A stretch of 64,000 nucleotides of DNA from Pseudobutyrivibrio ruminis CF1b (lineage in GTDB: Bacteria; Bacillota; Clostridia; Lachnospirales; Lachnospiraceae), in assembly GCF_000424005.1 (NCBI RefSeq), contig NZ_AUJB01000008.1, forward strand, positions 854,979 through 918,978, given 5' to 3'. The notes under the pieces are model-generated. The model had not been told where the DNA came from and ran no database searches. It saw only the letters and a list, made by a program, of their open reading frames with translations. A program made the translations under genes and the position numbers. Shown here piece by piece: positions 17,055 through 27,589 of this stretch (position 1 is the stretch's first letter; each line of letters opens with the position of its first letter).

Positions 17055-17627
17055 TTAATCCCACAATTTTCTAAAACCTTCATATTTCCAAAGACCAGTC
17101 TCGTTTTCTCTGGCCTTTTTCATAATGGCCTGCAAGCTGTCATCATGGGCAACAGTTGGCTCATATCTTTTAGCCACTCCGTACCCATTCTTCACGATTA
17201 TAGCATTAACCATTGAATTTTCTATGTTTTCCTCGTCAAATGTATTGCTTACATCCTCAAGCCAAACATAAGCCAAAATTCTGTCATACTGATCATCATT
17301 ATCTACATCATATTCCAGATAAAGCTTATCTGTATTTGAAAGGAGCTCCTTGGTGTAATCGCTGGCCATAACCCCATATTCATTGTTACGTTCTTCCTCA
17401 GCCGCAACAGACTCAGGGGTATCGATGCCAATCAGACGAACACGTTTCTGCTCACCTACAGCGTCCTCTACTATAATAGTATCTCCATCTACAGTTCTCA
17501 CGAATTTTACAGCATCCAAATTTGCTTCCTCGTAACTATGAATATTGTTAGAAACCATCGGACCACTACAACCAATAAGTAAAATAAAGAAAATCACAAG
17601 TGCTCTTTGCAATTTTTTGTTTTTCAT
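17055..17627 (-). CDS. Thermonuclease-family lipoprotein (SNase-like)
   Basis: 190 residues from the ATG at 17627. A signal peptide with lipobox LIGC (Cys20) anchors it outside. SNase domain at ~38-188: TVDGDTIIV (calcium Asp), catalytic R64, D69 and E72 in RVRLIGIDTPE, and second Arg R116 in YDRILAYV. The catalytic set matches staphylococcal nuclease, so calcium-dependent extracellular DNA/RNA cleavage is expected. Confidence 0.88.
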   Translation of the reverse strand: MKNKKLQRALVIFFILLIGCSGPMVSNNIHSYEEANLDAVKFVRTVDGDTIIVEDAVGEQKRVRLIGIDTPESVAAEEERNNEYGVMASDYTKELLSNTDKLYLEYDVDNDDQYDRILAYVWLEDVSNTFDEENIENSMVNAIIVKNGYGVAKRYEPTVAHDDSLQAIMKKARENETGLWKYEGFRKLWD

Positions 17628-17651
17628 AAATATATTCTCTTTCTGTCTCAA

Positions 17652-18536
17652 TTAAAATGTCATCATTATAGGAGAAAACATCCTGCTTCTGGTAACCTCA
17701 AGTAAGCCAAGATTAGTAAAGCCATGAACTGTCACCTGAGAGAAATCCTCCTTGCAAGCCTCCTTAAATGTATCGATTATCTCTTTTTGTTCCTCTTTGG
17801 AAACTTTAAGTAAATCTACAATTACTATGCCGGAAATCGACCTTAGCCTAAGCTGTCTTGCCAGCTCTTCCACAGCCTCCATGTTTGTATCAAAAGCGCA
17901 TGTCTTCCCATAATTCTTGGATGAATTTACATCAATTATTGTCATGGCCTCAGTAGGCTCAATAATAAGATTTCCACCACTTTTCAGATGTACCACCTTT
18001 GACAATGCTCTGTCTAAAAGAGCTGTCAGCCCATATAAGTCCCATAGGCTATAGGAATCATCCTCATATAATCTTACTTCAAAAGCTCTTTCAGAAATCT
18101 CAGGTAAATCTGAAATAACTTCAAAATCATCTCCAGCCATTTCAGCTACATAATAATCGATAAAATCTCTTTCACGGGTATGTTCTGCCACGAATTTGCA
18201 TGAATAAGGCTTTGTATTTTTTCTGTCCTGTGTAATCTCAACCCAGAATTTATCTTCCTGGCAAACAGTCTTCTTTTCCGAATGTCTGACCGTAAAAAAT
18301 TCTGGCTTTAGCTTTTTATTCTCGATAAAACCTTTATCGCCAGTAGAAAGTTTCAATATGCAGGCATCAATATCATTTAATACCTTTTCTACTGTCGCCT
18401 CACAAACTGTACCTACCTTTGTCACATCAAGATTAATCAAATCAAGAACCTTTTCTTTTTCGTCAAAAGAAACAAGGAGCCGAAGCTCCCTATCTAAATA
18501 TGTTCCTTTTGTAATTACAATTTTCTTAATGCTCAT
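17652..18536 (-). CDS. rng: Ribonuclease E/G family protein, short form
   Basis: 294 residues, shorter than typical RNase G (~480). An S1-like RNA-binding part (~30-110, GTVCEATVEKVLNDIDACILKL) and the 5' sensor/DNase-I-like catalytic part remain (GGNLIIEPTEAMTIIDVNSSKN with catalytic Asp; SGIVIVDLLKV with the second Asp). The C-terminal Zn-link and dimer regions are missing. It overlaps the preceding DUF2344 gene by 11 nt. The family is sure, but activity on the usual substrates is less certain. Confidence 0.85.
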   Translation of the reverse strand: MSIKKIVITKGTYLDRELRLLVSFDEKEKVLDLINLDVTKVGTVCEATVEKVLNDIDACILKLSTGDKGFIENKKLKPEFFTVRHSEKKTVCQEDKFWVEITQDRKNTKPYSCKFVAEHTRERDFIDYYVAEMAGDDFEVISDLPEISERAFEVRLYEDDSYSLWDLYGLTALLDRALSKVVHLKSGGNLIIEPTEAMTIIDVNSSKNYGKTCAFDTNMEAVEELARQLRLRSISGIVIVDLLKVSKEEQKEIIDTFKEACKEDFSQVTVHGFTNLGLLEVTRSRMFSPIMMTF

Positions 18537-19242
18537 CTCCTATATCTCCAAGAGAAACAAAGCTGTCTGGCTCACCAGTGAACATGTCAATTCTTCTGAT
18601 ATCAAGTGAAAGCTCATCAAACTCAGGCAATCCGATAAACTCATGGAATGCCTTGATAACCAGTTCAGGCTTGATATTGTCAGTGCTTCCGCTTGAAAGA
18701 AGAAGGTCATATTCTGGAACGCCTTCTTTAATAATTAAATTGAAACGGTAAATGAGTGGCTTTAAATCAAGCTCTCTTTCACCCTTCTTGGTCTTCTTAA
18801 CGATGTTAATAGAACCTGACTCATCAAAGAATCTTTCCTTTAAATCGATGATATTATCGATATAGCAGGCATCATCCTTTGAATCCTTATAAGTAACAAC
18901 GTAGCTTGCAGCAGTAACTGCAGACATACATTTTTCAGCATCATCAGGAAGATACTTGAAACCTGTAATCTCAAGTCCCTCTACCATGTTATCATTTAAA
19001 GCCTTCAGTGCTGAGGCAGCATCTACCTTTTCCTTTAAATCAATATCCATGTACTCACCCTCTGATGTAAGACCTACACCAAGTGGGGACGCGAAGGACA
19101 TAATCTGATGAGGATTAAATCCTTCCGAATATCTGATAGGAAGCTCTGAACGCTTCACGGCCTTCTGGAAAAATCTCATAAGGTCCAGATGACCTACATA
19201 TCTCATTATGCCTGTCTTGGCAAATTTAACTCTAACGCGCAT
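18526..19242 (-). CDS. TIGR03936/DUF2344 radical-SAM-associated protein
   Basis: 238 residues from the ATG at 19242, which overlaps the end of the radical SAM gene by 11 nt with GGGGGT upstream. Family blocks are RVRVKFAKTGIMRYVGHLDLMR and PIRYSEGFNPHQIMSFASPLGVG. In many Firmicutes it is adjacent or fused to the B12-binding radical SAM partner and next to rng, as here. Its biochemical role is unknown. Confidence 0.88.
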   Translation of the reverse strand: MRVRVKFAKTGIMRYVGHLDLMRFFQKAVKRSELPIRYSEGFNPHQIMSFASPLGVGLTSEGEYMDIDLKEKVDAASALKALNDNMVEGLEITGFKYLPDDAEKCMSAVTAASYVVTYKDSKDDACYIDNIIDLKERFFDESGSINIVKKTKKGERELDLKPLIYRFNLIIKEGVPEYDLLLSSGSTDNIKPELVIKAFHEFIGLPEFDELSLDIRRIDMFTGEPDSFVSLGDIGDEH

Positions 19243-21100
19243 TATGACATACCCCCGATCCAATAATTCCTGCACCGCAACCGTTACAGTTCATTTTACA
19301 ATTAGGAGTAACCTTTGCGTTCATGGCATTGTTCCACTCTCTCTTAAGGAAATCCTTTGTAACGTGACAATTAATGAAATCCCATGGAAGAATCTCATCC
19401 AAATCACGCTGGCGGTATGCATAGTAATCTATAGAAATGTTGTTCTTTTCAAATGCAGCAAGCCACTTGTCAAAATCAAAGTACTCGCCCCATGCATCAA
19501 AGAAACATCCACTCTTATAAGCATCTAAAATAGCTGGGCAAAGACGTCTGTCACCGCGGGCAAATACACCCTCGAGAACAGTAACATCTGAATGATGCCA
19601 GTTGTACTTAAGTGACTTCTGATTGAGCTGTGCCTTCATCTCGTCATTAACAACCTTAGCACGGCGTAAATATTCTCCAGCCTCGTACATAGGAGCCCAC
19701 TGGAATGGTGTAAATGGCTTTGGTACGAAGAATGATGTAGAAATAGTAATCTGGCAACGGCCCTGACGCTGCTCCTTTGGAACAGTATCGTAATATGCAG
19801 CAGCTACTTCATTAGCAAGCTGTGGGATAGCCTTCATATCCTCATCAGTCTCTGTAGGAAGACCAAGCATGAAATAGAACTTCACCTTGTTCCAGCCACC
19901 CTTAAATGCAAGTGTAGCACCACCGATGATATCCTCTACAGTAAGACCCTTGTTAATTACATTACGCATTCTCTGGGAACCTGCCTCAGGCGCAAAAGTG
20001 ATGCTGGACTTTCTAACATCCTGAACCTTTGACATAACATCAAGAGAAAATGCGTCAATTCGTAAAGACGGTAATGAAACATTAACGCCCTCTGATAAAC
20101 AATCATCAATAAGAAAATCCATAAGCTCACCAAGTGCATGGTAATCACTTGATGAAAGTGAACTGAGGGAAATCTCCTCGTGACCAGTAGATGCAAGAAG
20201 CTCTCTTGCCTGTTCCTTAAGGACATCAACAGACTTCTCTCTATTTGGACGGTAAATCATACCTGCCTGACAGAAACGACAACCTCTGATACATCCACGC
20301 TGAATCTCAAGAACAACTCGATCCTGAATAGCGCGAACAAATGGAATAAGCATCTTTGTAGGATAGCTTGAAGAATCCATGTCTTTAACAACCTGACGGT
20401 CGATTACAGCTGGCACGTCATCATAAATAGGCTTGAAGCTTTCGATGGTGCCGTCTGATTCCTTATAAGTAACCTCATAGAAAGCAGGTACATAAATTCC
20501 AGGAATCTTTGCAGCATCTCTAAGAAATGCCTGACGATCAAATCCCTTAGCCTTATGCTCCTTATATAAATCAAGAAGAAGTGGATAGCTGGTCTCACCT
20601 TCTCCCACGTAAACCAAATCAACAAAATCTGCGATAGGCTCAGGATTAGTAGCACAAGGACCACCTACGATAACGACAGGATCATCATTCTCACGGTCCT
20701 TAGACTCCAAAGCGACACCTGCCAAATCAAGAATCTGAAGAATATTTGTATAGCACATCTCGTACTGAAGTGTCATACCAATAAAATCAAAATCCTTGAT
20801 AGCATCCTGTGATTCTAACGCAAAAAGAGGTATATTACGCTCCTTCATCAGATTATGTAAATCTGGCCATGGCGAATATACCCTTTCACAATATGTATCC
20901 TCACGCTTGTTGAGCATATCGTAAAGGATAGCTATTCCAAGGTGAGACATACCTACTTCGTAGACATCAGGGAAGCACATAGCAAATCTGATGTCCACGT
21001 CAGCAGGATTCTTTTTCACACTATTAAATTCGTTGCCGATATATCGTGCAGGCTTATCAATCTGCATCAGAATATCGTCAGGTAATGCAAGTTTTTTCAT
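19232..21100 (-). CDS. TIGR03960-type B12-binding radical SAM protein
   Basis: 622 residues. An N-terminal cobalamin-binding-like domain (~30-230) precedes a radical SAM core whose cluster ligands are C270, C274 and C277 (RGCIRGCRFCQAG). The C-terminus has a second Cys set (CKMNCNGCGAGIIGSGVC). Always found with the DUF2344 partner and often near rng or rplU. The substrate is unknown, with RNA modification suspected from context. It starts 9 nt after hisIE, so it is probably co-transcribed with the his genes. Confidence 0.88.
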   Translation of the reverse strand: MKKLALPDDILMQIDKPARYIGNEFNSVKKNPADVDIRFAMCFPDVYEVGMSHLGIAILYDMLNKREDTYCERVYSPWPDLHNLMKERNIPLFALESQDAIKDFDFIGMTLQYEMCYTNILQILDLAGVALESKDRENDDPVVIVGGPCATNPEPIADFVDLVYVGEGETSYPLLLDLYKEHKAKGFDRQAFLRDAAKIPGIYVPAFYEVTYKESDGTIESFKPIYDDVPAVIDRQVVKDMDSSSYPTKMLIPFVRAIQDRVVLEIQRGCIRGCRFCQAGMIYRPNREKSVDVLKEQARELLASTGHEEISLSSLSSSDYHALGELMDFLIDDCLSEGVNVSLPSLRIDAFSLDVMSKVQDVRKSSITFAPEAGSQRMRNVINKGLTVEDIIGGATLAFKGGWNKVKFYFMLGLPTETDEDMKAIPQLANEVAAAYYDTVPKEQRQGRCQITISTSFFVPKPFTPFQWAPMYEAGEYLRRAKVVNDEMKAQLNQKSLKYNWHHSDVTVLEGVFARGDRRLCPAILDAYKSGCFFDAWGEYFDFDKWLAAFEKNNISIDYYAYRQRDLDEILPWDFINCHVTKDFLKREWNNAMNAKVTPNCKMNCNGCGAGIIGSGVCHNAR

Positions 21101-21109
21101 ATAATAATT

Positions 21110-22390
21110 TTATCTTTGAGCAAGCTCAGATGTGATATCTTCCCAGGTAACTCCTTTGGCAACCATAAGAACCATCATGTGATACAGGAAATCTGAAATC
21201 TCATATTTGGTCTCTTCAGAATCAGGATTCTTGGCTGCAATAACAATCTCTGTAGCCTCTTCACCCACTTTTTTAAGAATCTTATCCAATCCCTTATCGA
21301 AAAGGTAATTGGTGTAAGAACCTTCCTTAGGATTCTTCTGGCGGTCTGCGATAACTGCATAAACGTCCTCGAATACCTTAAGTGGATTACGCTCAATATA
21401 CTCCTTTTTTACTATCTCATTGAAGAAGCAGCTAGGTGCGCCAGTGTGGCATGCTACTCCAACCTGAGAAACTTTCGCCAAAATAGTATCAAAATCACAG
21501 TCAGCAGTCAATGACTTGACAAACTGGAAGTGTCCGCTTGTCTCACCCTTAACCCAAAGTGACTGTCTTGAACGAGAGTAATATGTCATCTTGCCTGTAC
21601 GTATAGTTGTGTTGAATGATTCCTCATTCATGTAGGCAAGCATAAGCACCTCGCCTGTCTGGAAATCCTGAATAACCGTAGGAACAAGTCCATCAGCGTT
21701 TGGCTTTAAATCAGACCATGCAAGCTTTGGCTCGAAGTTGTCCATCTTGATGCCAGAATCAGAAAGCTCACTCTTCATCTGCATGATATTGAAATTAGTA
21801 TCATTGATGAACTGTCCGGAAATACCACGAATCTGATCTGACTTTAATACCTTAAGCACCTTATCAAGATCATAATCATCAATCTGAGCAATGTATGGAA
21901 TCTCAGTGATGTTCTCCAGGCCCTCTAAAAGAGATGTGTTCATGATCAGTAATTCATGAATGCTGCTTGGAAGGAAATCCTTTGTCTTGAACAGAAAATC
22001 TACTGTGGAAAGACTAACAAGCATCTTCTGTGCACCAAATCTGGCGCTGGCTTCTTTGATAAGGTCAATAGTCTCTGGCTTTGAACCGTTAAGAATAACC
22101 TCTACGCATCCAGCATAGAGAAGCTTTTTTACATCCTCAAGACGCTTAATATTTCCGCCGCCTGCTGTCTTCACCTGAACGTTACGATTAATCTCCCTGA
22201 TTGCAAGTATGTTCTTCTCGTGCTCCTCATCGTCAGTAGATAAATCATAACAAATAATTTTATCTATACCGCTGTCATCATAAACTGATGCAAGCTCTAA
22301 TACGTCCTTTTTTACCTCAAGCTCAGTAGGGCTCTTTACCGCCATACCGTCCTTGATATAAATAGTAGCAACTATGTTTTTGTGTTCCAT
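21110..22390 (-). CDS. hisIE: HisIE with an extra HisA/HisF-like N-terminal domain
   Basis: 426 residues, about twice normal HisIE. Residues 1-~220 look like a degenerate (beta/alpha)8 barrel related to HisA/HisF ([32 protein letters not shown]). ~225-330 is phosphoribosyl-AMP cyclohydrolase HisI ([27 protein letters not shown], zinc Cys in CDFD and ACHTG). ~335-426 is phosphoribosyl-ATP diphosphatase HisE ([15 protein letters not shown]). It performs steps 2 and 3 of histidine synthesis. No separate hisA, hisF or hisH is in this window. Confidence 0.9.
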   Translation of the reverse strand: MEHKNIVATIYIKDGMAVKSPTELEVKKDVLELASVYDDSGIDKIICYDLSTDDEEHEKNILAIREINRNVQVKTAGGGNIKRLEDVKKLLYAGCVEVILNGSKPETIDLIKEASARFGAQKMLVSLSTVDFLFKTKDFLPSSIHELLIMNTSLLEGLENITEIPYIAQIDDYDLDKVLKVLKSDQIRGISGQFINDTNFNIMQMKSELSDSGIKMDNFEPKLAWSDLKPNADGLVPTVIQDFQTGEVLMLAYMNEESFNTTIRTGKMTYYSRSRQSLWVKGETSGHFQFVKSLTADCDFDTILAKVSQVGVACHTGAPSCFFNEIVKKEYIERNPLKVFEDVYAVIADRQKNPKEGSYTNYLFDKGLDKILKKVGEEATEIVIAAKNPDSEETKYEISDFLYHMMVLMVAKGVTWEDITSELAQR

Positions 22391-22411
22391 GTCAAGTCCT
22401 GCTCCTTTAAA

Positions 22412-23008
22412 TTAAATTGAACCCTTTGTCGTCATAGTGGAATTATTAAGTCTTGGGTCAATAGTTGTAGCCTCATCCAAAGCCTTGGCAAATGCCTTAA
22501 ACATTGCCTCGCACATGTGATGTGAATTTCCCGGTGTAAGAACCTTAATATGTAAATTCATTCCTGCTGAATAAGAAATAGCATAGAAAAATTCTTTTAC
22601 CATTTCGGTGTCCATATAACCGATTTTTTCTGTAGGGAATTCAGCTTCAAAAGATAAATATGGTCTGTTACATAAATCCACAGCAACAAGTACTAATGTC
22701 TCGTCCATAGGAAGGATGCAACTGCCATAACGCTTAATTCCAAGTTTCCCCCCGCAGGCCTTTTTGATTGCATTGCCAAGCACTATTCCTGTGTCCTCAA
22801 TAGTGTGATGACAATCAACCTGTAAATCCCCCTTTATAGATGCAGATAAATCAAAGAGACCGTGTCTTGTAAATGCATCAAGCATGTGATCAAAAAATCC
22901 AACACCTGAACTTACCTGACACTCACCTGAACCGTCGATTGAAAAATCGATAGTAATATCTGTTTCTTTTGTTTTTCTGGCAACCTTTGCCCTGCGTTCC
23001 TCTGACAT
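22412..23008 (-). CDS. hisB: Imidazoleglycerol-phosphate dehydratase
   Basis: 198 residues, monofunctional form. Metal-binding motifs are FFDHMLDAFTRHG, CHHTIEDTGIVLG and the repeat near the C-terminus (NSHHMCEAMFKAFA). It makes imidazole-acetol phosphate. It lies 126 nt downstream of hisD, a gap holding a long hairpin. Confidence 0.96.
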   Translation of the reverse strand: MSEERRAKVARKTKETDITIDFSIDGSGECQVSSGVGFFDHMLDAFTRHGLFDLSASIKGDLQVDCHHTIEDTGIVLGNAIKKACGGKLGIKRYGSCILPMDETLVLVAVDLCNRPYLSFEAEFPTEKIGYMDTEMVKEFFYAISYSAGMNLHIKVLTPGNSHHMCEAMFKAFAKALDEATTIDPRLNNSTMTTKGSI

Positions 23009-23039
23009 AATTTCACCTAATTATTTATAATTTCCACGC

Positions 23040-23074
23040 CTTTAATTATAACGTAAATACGTATCTAATTAAAG
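23040..23074. repeat. Hairpin in the hisD-hisB gap
   Basis: CTTTAATTA (23040-23048) pairs with TAATTAAAG (23066-23074), with an inner ACGTA/TACGT palindrome in the loop. There is no T-run, so processing or mRNA stability is more likely than termination. Confidence 0.5.
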
Positions 23075-23134
23075 GATGGTAAACTACACAAAATCCGCTA
23101 ATAAATTTATATAAAATTCCCTTTTTGATAAAAA

Positions 23135-24427
23135 CTAAATATCCTCAAATCGTACCTTGATTGAGTTGGCATGAGCTGTAAGCTGCTCGTTATTTGCAAA
23201 CTTAACAATGTCTGGATAAACAGCCTCAAGTGCTTCTTTTGAGTACGAAATGATGCTAGATTTCTTAACGAAATCATCCACTGAAAGTGGTGAGAAAAAT
23301 CTTGCTGTTCCATTTGTTGGAAGTACGTGATTTGGTCCTGCAAAATAATCTCCAAGTGGTTCAGAAGAATACTGACCAAGGAAAATAGCTCCAGCATTTT
23401 TCACGTAAGTCATAGTCTCAAATGGATTAGCTGTGACAATCTCCAAGTGCTCTGATGCAATAGCGTTTACGCAGTCCACTGCATCCTTCATATTGTCAGC
23501 CACAAGAAGATATCCAAAGTTATCAAGTGACTTCTGGATGATATCTTTTCTTGAAAGGATCTTTACAAATCTTTCGATTTCCTTTTCTACCTCATCAGCC
23601 AGCTTCTCTGATGTGGTAACAAGAATAGCTGATGCAAGCTCGTCATGCTCTGCCTGTGATAATAAATCTGCAGCCACGTATGTAGGATTGGCAGTCTCAT
23701 CTGCAAGAACTAAAATCTCTGATGGACCTGCAATAGAATCGATTGATACATATCCAAATACAGCCTTCTTTGCAAGGGCTACGAAAATGTTTCCAGGACC
23801 TACGATCTTATCAACCTTGGCAATTGACTCTGTACCAAATGCCATGGCTGCAATAGCCTGAGCGCCACCACACTTGTAAATAACATCACAGCCTGCTTCT
23901 TTTGCTGCCACAAGTGTACTTGGATTAACCTTTCCTTCTTTGTCACATGGAGTACACATGTAAATGCATTCAACTCCTGCAACCTTTGCTGGCATAATGT
24001 TCATAAGAACTGATGAAGGATAAACAGCCTTACCACCTGGCACGTAAACACCTACCTTTGCAAGTGGTGTAACCTTCTGTCCAAGGATGATACCTTCTTC
24101 TGATGTAAACCAGCTGTTCTGCTTCTGCTTTGAGTGGTATTTTTCAATGTTTACAAGAGCCTTACGTATAACATCAACAAGCTCCTGTGGAACAAGAGTA
24201 TATGCTTCTTCAATCTCCTCTTTTGTAACTACGATGTTACCGGCATTAATATCAGCACCATCATATTTCTTCGTATATGCGAATATTGCCTCATCGCCAT
24301 TTTCTCTAACATTATTTACGATTTCATTAACAGTAGCCTCATACTCTGTGTACTGGTTTGGACTACGCTTAAGAAGTGTCTCTAAAATATTATCTATAGT
24401 GTTTGCTGTAAGCTTAAGCTTTCTCAT
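23135..24427 (-). CDS. hisD: Histidinol dehydrogenase
   Basis: 430 residues from the ATG at 24427 (AAGGGAG upstream). It overlaps the hisG end by 14 nt. NAD-dependent, zinc enzyme for the last two steps of histidine synthesis. Diagnostic blocks are [60 protein letters not shown] and [19 protein letters not shown]. Confidence 0.97.
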   Translation of the reverse strand: MRKLKLTANTIDNILETLLKRSPNQYTEYEATVNEIVNNVRENGDEAIFAYTKKYDGADINAGNIVVTKEEIEEAYTLVPQELVDVIRKALVNIEKYHSKQKQNSWFTSEEGIILGQKVTPLAKVGVYVPGGKAVYPSSVLMNIMPAKVAGVECIYMCTPCDKEGKVNPSTLVAAKEAGCDVIYKCGGAQAIAAMAFGTESIAKVDKIVGPGNIFVALAKKAVFGYVSIDSIAGPSEILVLADETANPTYVAADLLSQAEHDELASAILVTTSEKLADEVEKEIERFVKILSRKDIIQKSLDNFGYLLVADNMKDAVDCVNAIASEHLEIVTANPFETMTYVKNAGAIFLGQYSSEPLGDYFAGPNHVLPTNGTARFFSPLSVDDFVKKSSIISYSKEALEAVYPDIVKFANNEQLTAHANSIKVRFEDI

Positions 24428-25070
24428 TTTCAAGTGCTCCCTTCAGCTTCTCAATAAGCTCAGTAATTCTTTCATATTCCATCTTCATGGACACCTGATT
24501 TACTACCATTCTTGCTGATAGTGGACATACCTCCTCGAGAACCACAAGTCCGTTTTCTCTAAGAGTAGAACCTGTCTCTACGATATCCACGATAACCTCA
24601 GAAAGGCCAACGATAGGTGCCAGCTCAATAGAACCGTTTAATTTAATAATCTCAACTGTCTGATTCTTTGTGTTGTAGAAATGATCCTTTGCAATGCGAG
24701 GATATTTGCTTGCAACACGGATAAGCTCATGATGCTTAAGAAGCTCAGCTGCCTCGACTGGACCGCAGACACACATTCTGCACTTTCCAAAACCAAGATC
24801 TAAAACCTCGTAAATATTACGGTTCTCTTCGAGGATAGTATCCTCTCCAACTACACCGATATCCGCTGCGCCATACTCTACATATGTAGGAACATCAGGA
24901 CCTTTTGCAAGGAAGAATTTCAGTTTTAATTCCTCGTTTGTGAAAATAAGCTTTCTTGTATCAGGATCCTTCATTTCCTCGCAGGTAATACCAATACTTT
25001 CAAATAAAGCAAGTGTCTGTTTTGCAAGTCGCCCCTTTCCCAGGGCAAATGTTAAATATCTATCGCTCAT
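24414..25070 (-). CDS. hisG: ATP phosphoribosyltransferase, short form
   Basis: 218 residues: the short HisG lacking the regulatory third domain, so it needs HisZ, encoded immediately upstream. [25 protein letters not shown] and [14 protein letters not shown] (PRPP-binding) are visible. First and feedback-controlled step of histidine synthesis. Confidence 0.96.
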   Translation of the reverse strand: MSDRYLTFALGKGRLAKQTLALFESIGITCEEMKDPDTRKLIFTNEELKLKFFLAKGPDVPTYVEYGAADIGVVGEDTILEENRNIYEVLDLGFGKCRMCVCGPVEAAELLKHHELIRVASKYPRIAKDHFYNTKNQTVEIIKLNGSIELAPIVGLSEVIVDIVETGSTLRENGLVVLEEVCPLSARMVVNQVSMKMEYERITELIEKLKGALENEKA

Positions 25071-25071
25071 T

Positions 25072-26058
25072 TTATTGTCTCTCCAATGCTAACATCAGCT
25101 GGTCAACGGTAATAGCAAAGCCAATGGCAGGTGAATCCTTGCCAAAAAGGCTAAGTAATGAATCGTAGCGGCCACCCTTTACAAGTGGTTCGCCAACGCC
25201 ATAGGCATATCCTGTAAAAATGATGCCAGTGTAATATTTGTACTCAGAAATCATACCAAGCTCGAAGGAAATGAAATCCATCACCTTATTCTTATTAAGT
25301 AATTCGTAGAGCTTTGTAAGATACTCTAAAGCATCGTAAACTTTCTTGTATTTCTTTGCCTTTTCCATATAAGGCTTCCACTCTGAAGGTGAGTTTAAAA
25401 TCTTTCCAGTAAGATCAAATAAATCGATGAGACTCTTTGACACACCGGCACTTTCAAGAAGTTCCTTTGCTCCAAAGAAATTCTTGTTGGAAATAAGTCC
25501 CACAAGCTTTTCTTCCATATCCTCTGAAAGATTAGCAGCGTCGATAAGCCCACGAACAATATCGAAATGACCTACACCGATTTCAAATTCCTTTAAGCCA
25601 CTTTCCTTCAAAGCATTCACAACGATTGTAAGAATCTCTGCATCTGCATCCACTGAGCTGTCGCCGATAAACTCACAGCCAGCCTGTGTGCTTTCCTTTA
25701 AGCGTCCCTGAAGGCTATGGTAATTGATAAATACATTGCCCTCATATGAAAGCTTTACAGCACCATCTGTGTCTGAAAAATACATTGCAGCAGCTCTTGC
25801 AATAGATGGAGTAATATCAGGTCTTAAAACAAGTGTGTTTCCATCTCTGTCAAAGAACTTAAACATCTCATTTGACTCACATGAACCTACTTCTCTTGAG
25901 AATGTATCAAAATACTCAAAGGTAGGTGTAGAGATTGGTGCATAGTTATATTTTTTAAAACATTTTCTAAGATTGTATAAGGTGTCAAGTCGACGTTCAT
26001 ATTCACTGTTGTAGATGTCGCGGACACCCTCTGGTGTGTGCAAAGTTAAATTTTTCAT
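25072..26058 (-). CDS. hisZ: ATP phosphoribosyltransferase regulatory subunit HisZ
   Basis: 328 residues, histidyl-tRNA-synthetase-like catalytic fold without the anticodon-binding domain. [32 protein letters not shown] and [24 protein letters not shown] match class II motifs. It forms an octamer with short HisG and confers histidine feedback. First gene of the his unit, behind its own promoter. No T-box leader is visible in the short upstream gap. Confidence 0.92.
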   Translation of the reverse strand: MKNLTLHTPEGVRDIYNSEYERRLDTLYNLRKCFKKYNYAPISTPTFEYFDTFSREVGSCESNEMFKFFDRDGNTLVLRPDITPSIARAAAMYFSDTDGAVKLSYEGNVFINYHSLQGRLKESTQAGCEFIGDSSVDADAEILTIVVNALKESGLKEFEIGVGHFDIVRGLIDAANLSEDMEEKLVGLISNKNFFGAKELLESAGVSKSLIDLFDLTGKILNSPSEWKPYMEKAKKYKKVYDALEYLTKLYELLNKNKVMDFISFELGMISEYKYYTGIIFTGYAYGVGEPLVKGGRYDSLLSLFGKDSPAIGFAITVDQLMLALERQ

Positions 26059-26108
26059 ATTGTTTTCACCTCATCGGTTTCACTTTAGTCTGCTAATGTA
26101 ATAAAGTA

Positions 26109-26137
26109 ACAATATCAAAAAACAGCCACAAAGTCAA
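26109..26137 (-). promoter_or_regulatory. his operon promoter
   Basis: Minus strand TTGACT (26132-26137), 17-bp spacer, TATTGT (26109-26114). The -35 overlaps the recU stop codon. Confidence 0.7.
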
Positions 26138-26667
26138 CCTTTGCGACTGCTCAAATCAATATTAATCATATCAAGGTACGGAACCAGAAGGTTTGGTTTT
26201 GTTTCAAAGAAGTACTTTTCATCAAGCTCTTCTATCCTAAAACTTTTCCTTCCGCCCTCTACCATTCTGTCCCAGAAAGTCTTTAGCTGGGCGTATGTAA
26301 GATAATAGTAAATATCTCTTTCGCTGAAGAAAATAAGAATAAATGCCAGGCCATCCTGGTCTTCCCATTTACCCATGAAATCAATCTGATGCTGGTGTAT
26401 GTTCTGTAGCGGAAATGTATCTTTATTACACTCCTTTGCATCAAAACATACTGGAATGCCCTGAATGGCGCCCACATAATCGACAGTAGATTTCTGGTCA
26501 AAGTAAGCCAAAGTAATGTGGCCCTTTTTATCCATATCTATAGGCGTAATAGGTGTTGGGATTTTCTGAATCAGCGCCAAACCATTTTCTTCATAAACCT
26601 GATTAGTCTTATTAATAAACTCCTCGAAGGTAGAACCTCGAAGTCCCCTTGATTTAAAAGTAGACAT
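26134..26667 (-). CDS. recU: Holliday junction resolvase RecU
   Basis: 177 residues from the ATG at 26667 (GGAGGA upstream, overlapping the rluC-type gene by 14 nt). The nuclease core shows STVDYVGAIQGIPVCFDAKEC (catalytic Asp and Glu-x-Lys) and LQNIHQHQIDFM. It resolves four-way junctions in Firmicutes recombination repair. In Bacillus recU lies beside a PBP gene; here it follows a pseudouridine synthase. Confidence 0.92.
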   Translation of the reverse strand: MSTFKSRGLRGSTFEEFINKTNQVYEENGLALIQKIPTPITPIDMDKKGHITLAYFDQKSTVDYVGAIQGIPVCFDAKECNKDTFPLQNIHQHQIDFMGKWEDQDGLAFILIFFSERDIYYYLTYAQLKTFWDRMVEGGRKSFRIEELDEKYFFETKPNLLVPYLDMINIDLSSRKG

Positions 26668-27589
26668 TAAACTCCTCCGGCTCTTTTGCCTCGAAGCTTC
26701 TTCCATCTTCAAACTCAATTGAAAATGCATGAAGCAACTGAGATTTTACATTAAGCCTTTTGTTGATATTCGTATTTCCGTATTTCATGTCACCTAAAAT
26801 CGGATGACCTATAGATGCAAGATGTGCTCTGATCTGATGTGTTCTACCAGTAATCAGATGAATCTCAAGTAAGGTCAGGTCATTGTCCAGATGCTTAATA
26901 GGACGATATGATGTCTTTATAGGCTTTGCATCCTTGGTCTCCTTATTAAGAATAGAAACCTTGTTGGTAGTCTCGTCCTTGTAAAGAAATCCATCGATAG
27001 TCTGAGCCTCAGCAATCTTCCCAAGAACAATAGCATGATAAAGCTTTTTGCAGCTACGCTCCTTTAAAGCCAGGCCAAGACTTTGTGCTGTTTTAAGATT
27101 TTTGGCAAACAAAACGATTCCTGAGGTATTTCTATCAAGTCTGTTACATATGCTAGGATGAAAATGCTTAAAGCTCTCCTCAGTAAGCTGACCTGTCTTA
27201 ATCATATAAGAGATGGCCATCTCATTGATGGATACTTCCCCGTCAGAATCCTTCTGTGATTTTATTCCCGATGGCTTATTGATAATAATCATATCATCAT
27301 CTTCGAAAACGATATTGATATTATTTGGCCCTTTAGCGATAGCTTCATACAAAGGGTCAGCCTGTGAAGCACCGCTCATCTTCTCGAAGGTCTCATCTGA
27401 AAACCAAATCTTTACCACATCACCTGTATTAAGTTTCTCTGAACCATCAGCTTTTTTGTCATTTAAAGTAATGTTTTTCTTGCGCAGCATCTTGTAAATA
27501 AAAGAAGTGCTGGCCTCAGATAAAACTCTCTTTAAATACTTATCAAAACGCTGATTGCTATTTGCGTCGTCTATTCTTAGTTCTTTCAT
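26654..27589 (-). CDS. RluC/RluD-family pseudouridine synthase
   Basis: 311 residues. S4 domain at ~12-68, catalytic Asp in [17 protein letters not shown], and [23 protein letters not shown] second copy of the family besides the gene at 2978; the NRLDRNT form is typical of the RluC branch. It overlaps the YgiQ-type gene by 32 nt, so translation is coupled. Confidence 0.9.
   Translation of the reverse strand: MKELRIDDANSNQRFDKYLKRVLSEASTSFIYKMLRKKNITLNDKKADGSEKLNTGDVVKIWFSDETFEKMSGASQADPLYEAIAKGPNNINIVFEDDDMIIINKPSGIKSQKDSDGEVSINEMAISYMIKTGQLTEESFKHFHPSICNRLDRNTSGIVLFAKNLKTAQSLGLALKERSCKKLYHAIVLGKIAEAQTIDGFLYKDETTNKVSILNKETKDAKPIKTSYRPIKHLDNDLTLLEIHLITGRTHQIRAHLASIGHPILGDMKYGNTNINKRLNVKSQLLHAFSIEFEDGRSFEAKEPEEFNVYF

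Noticed and set aside
25072..26058. Histidyl-tRNA synthetase
   Set aside because: It lacks the anticodon-binding domain and lies directly before short-form hisG, so HisZ fits.
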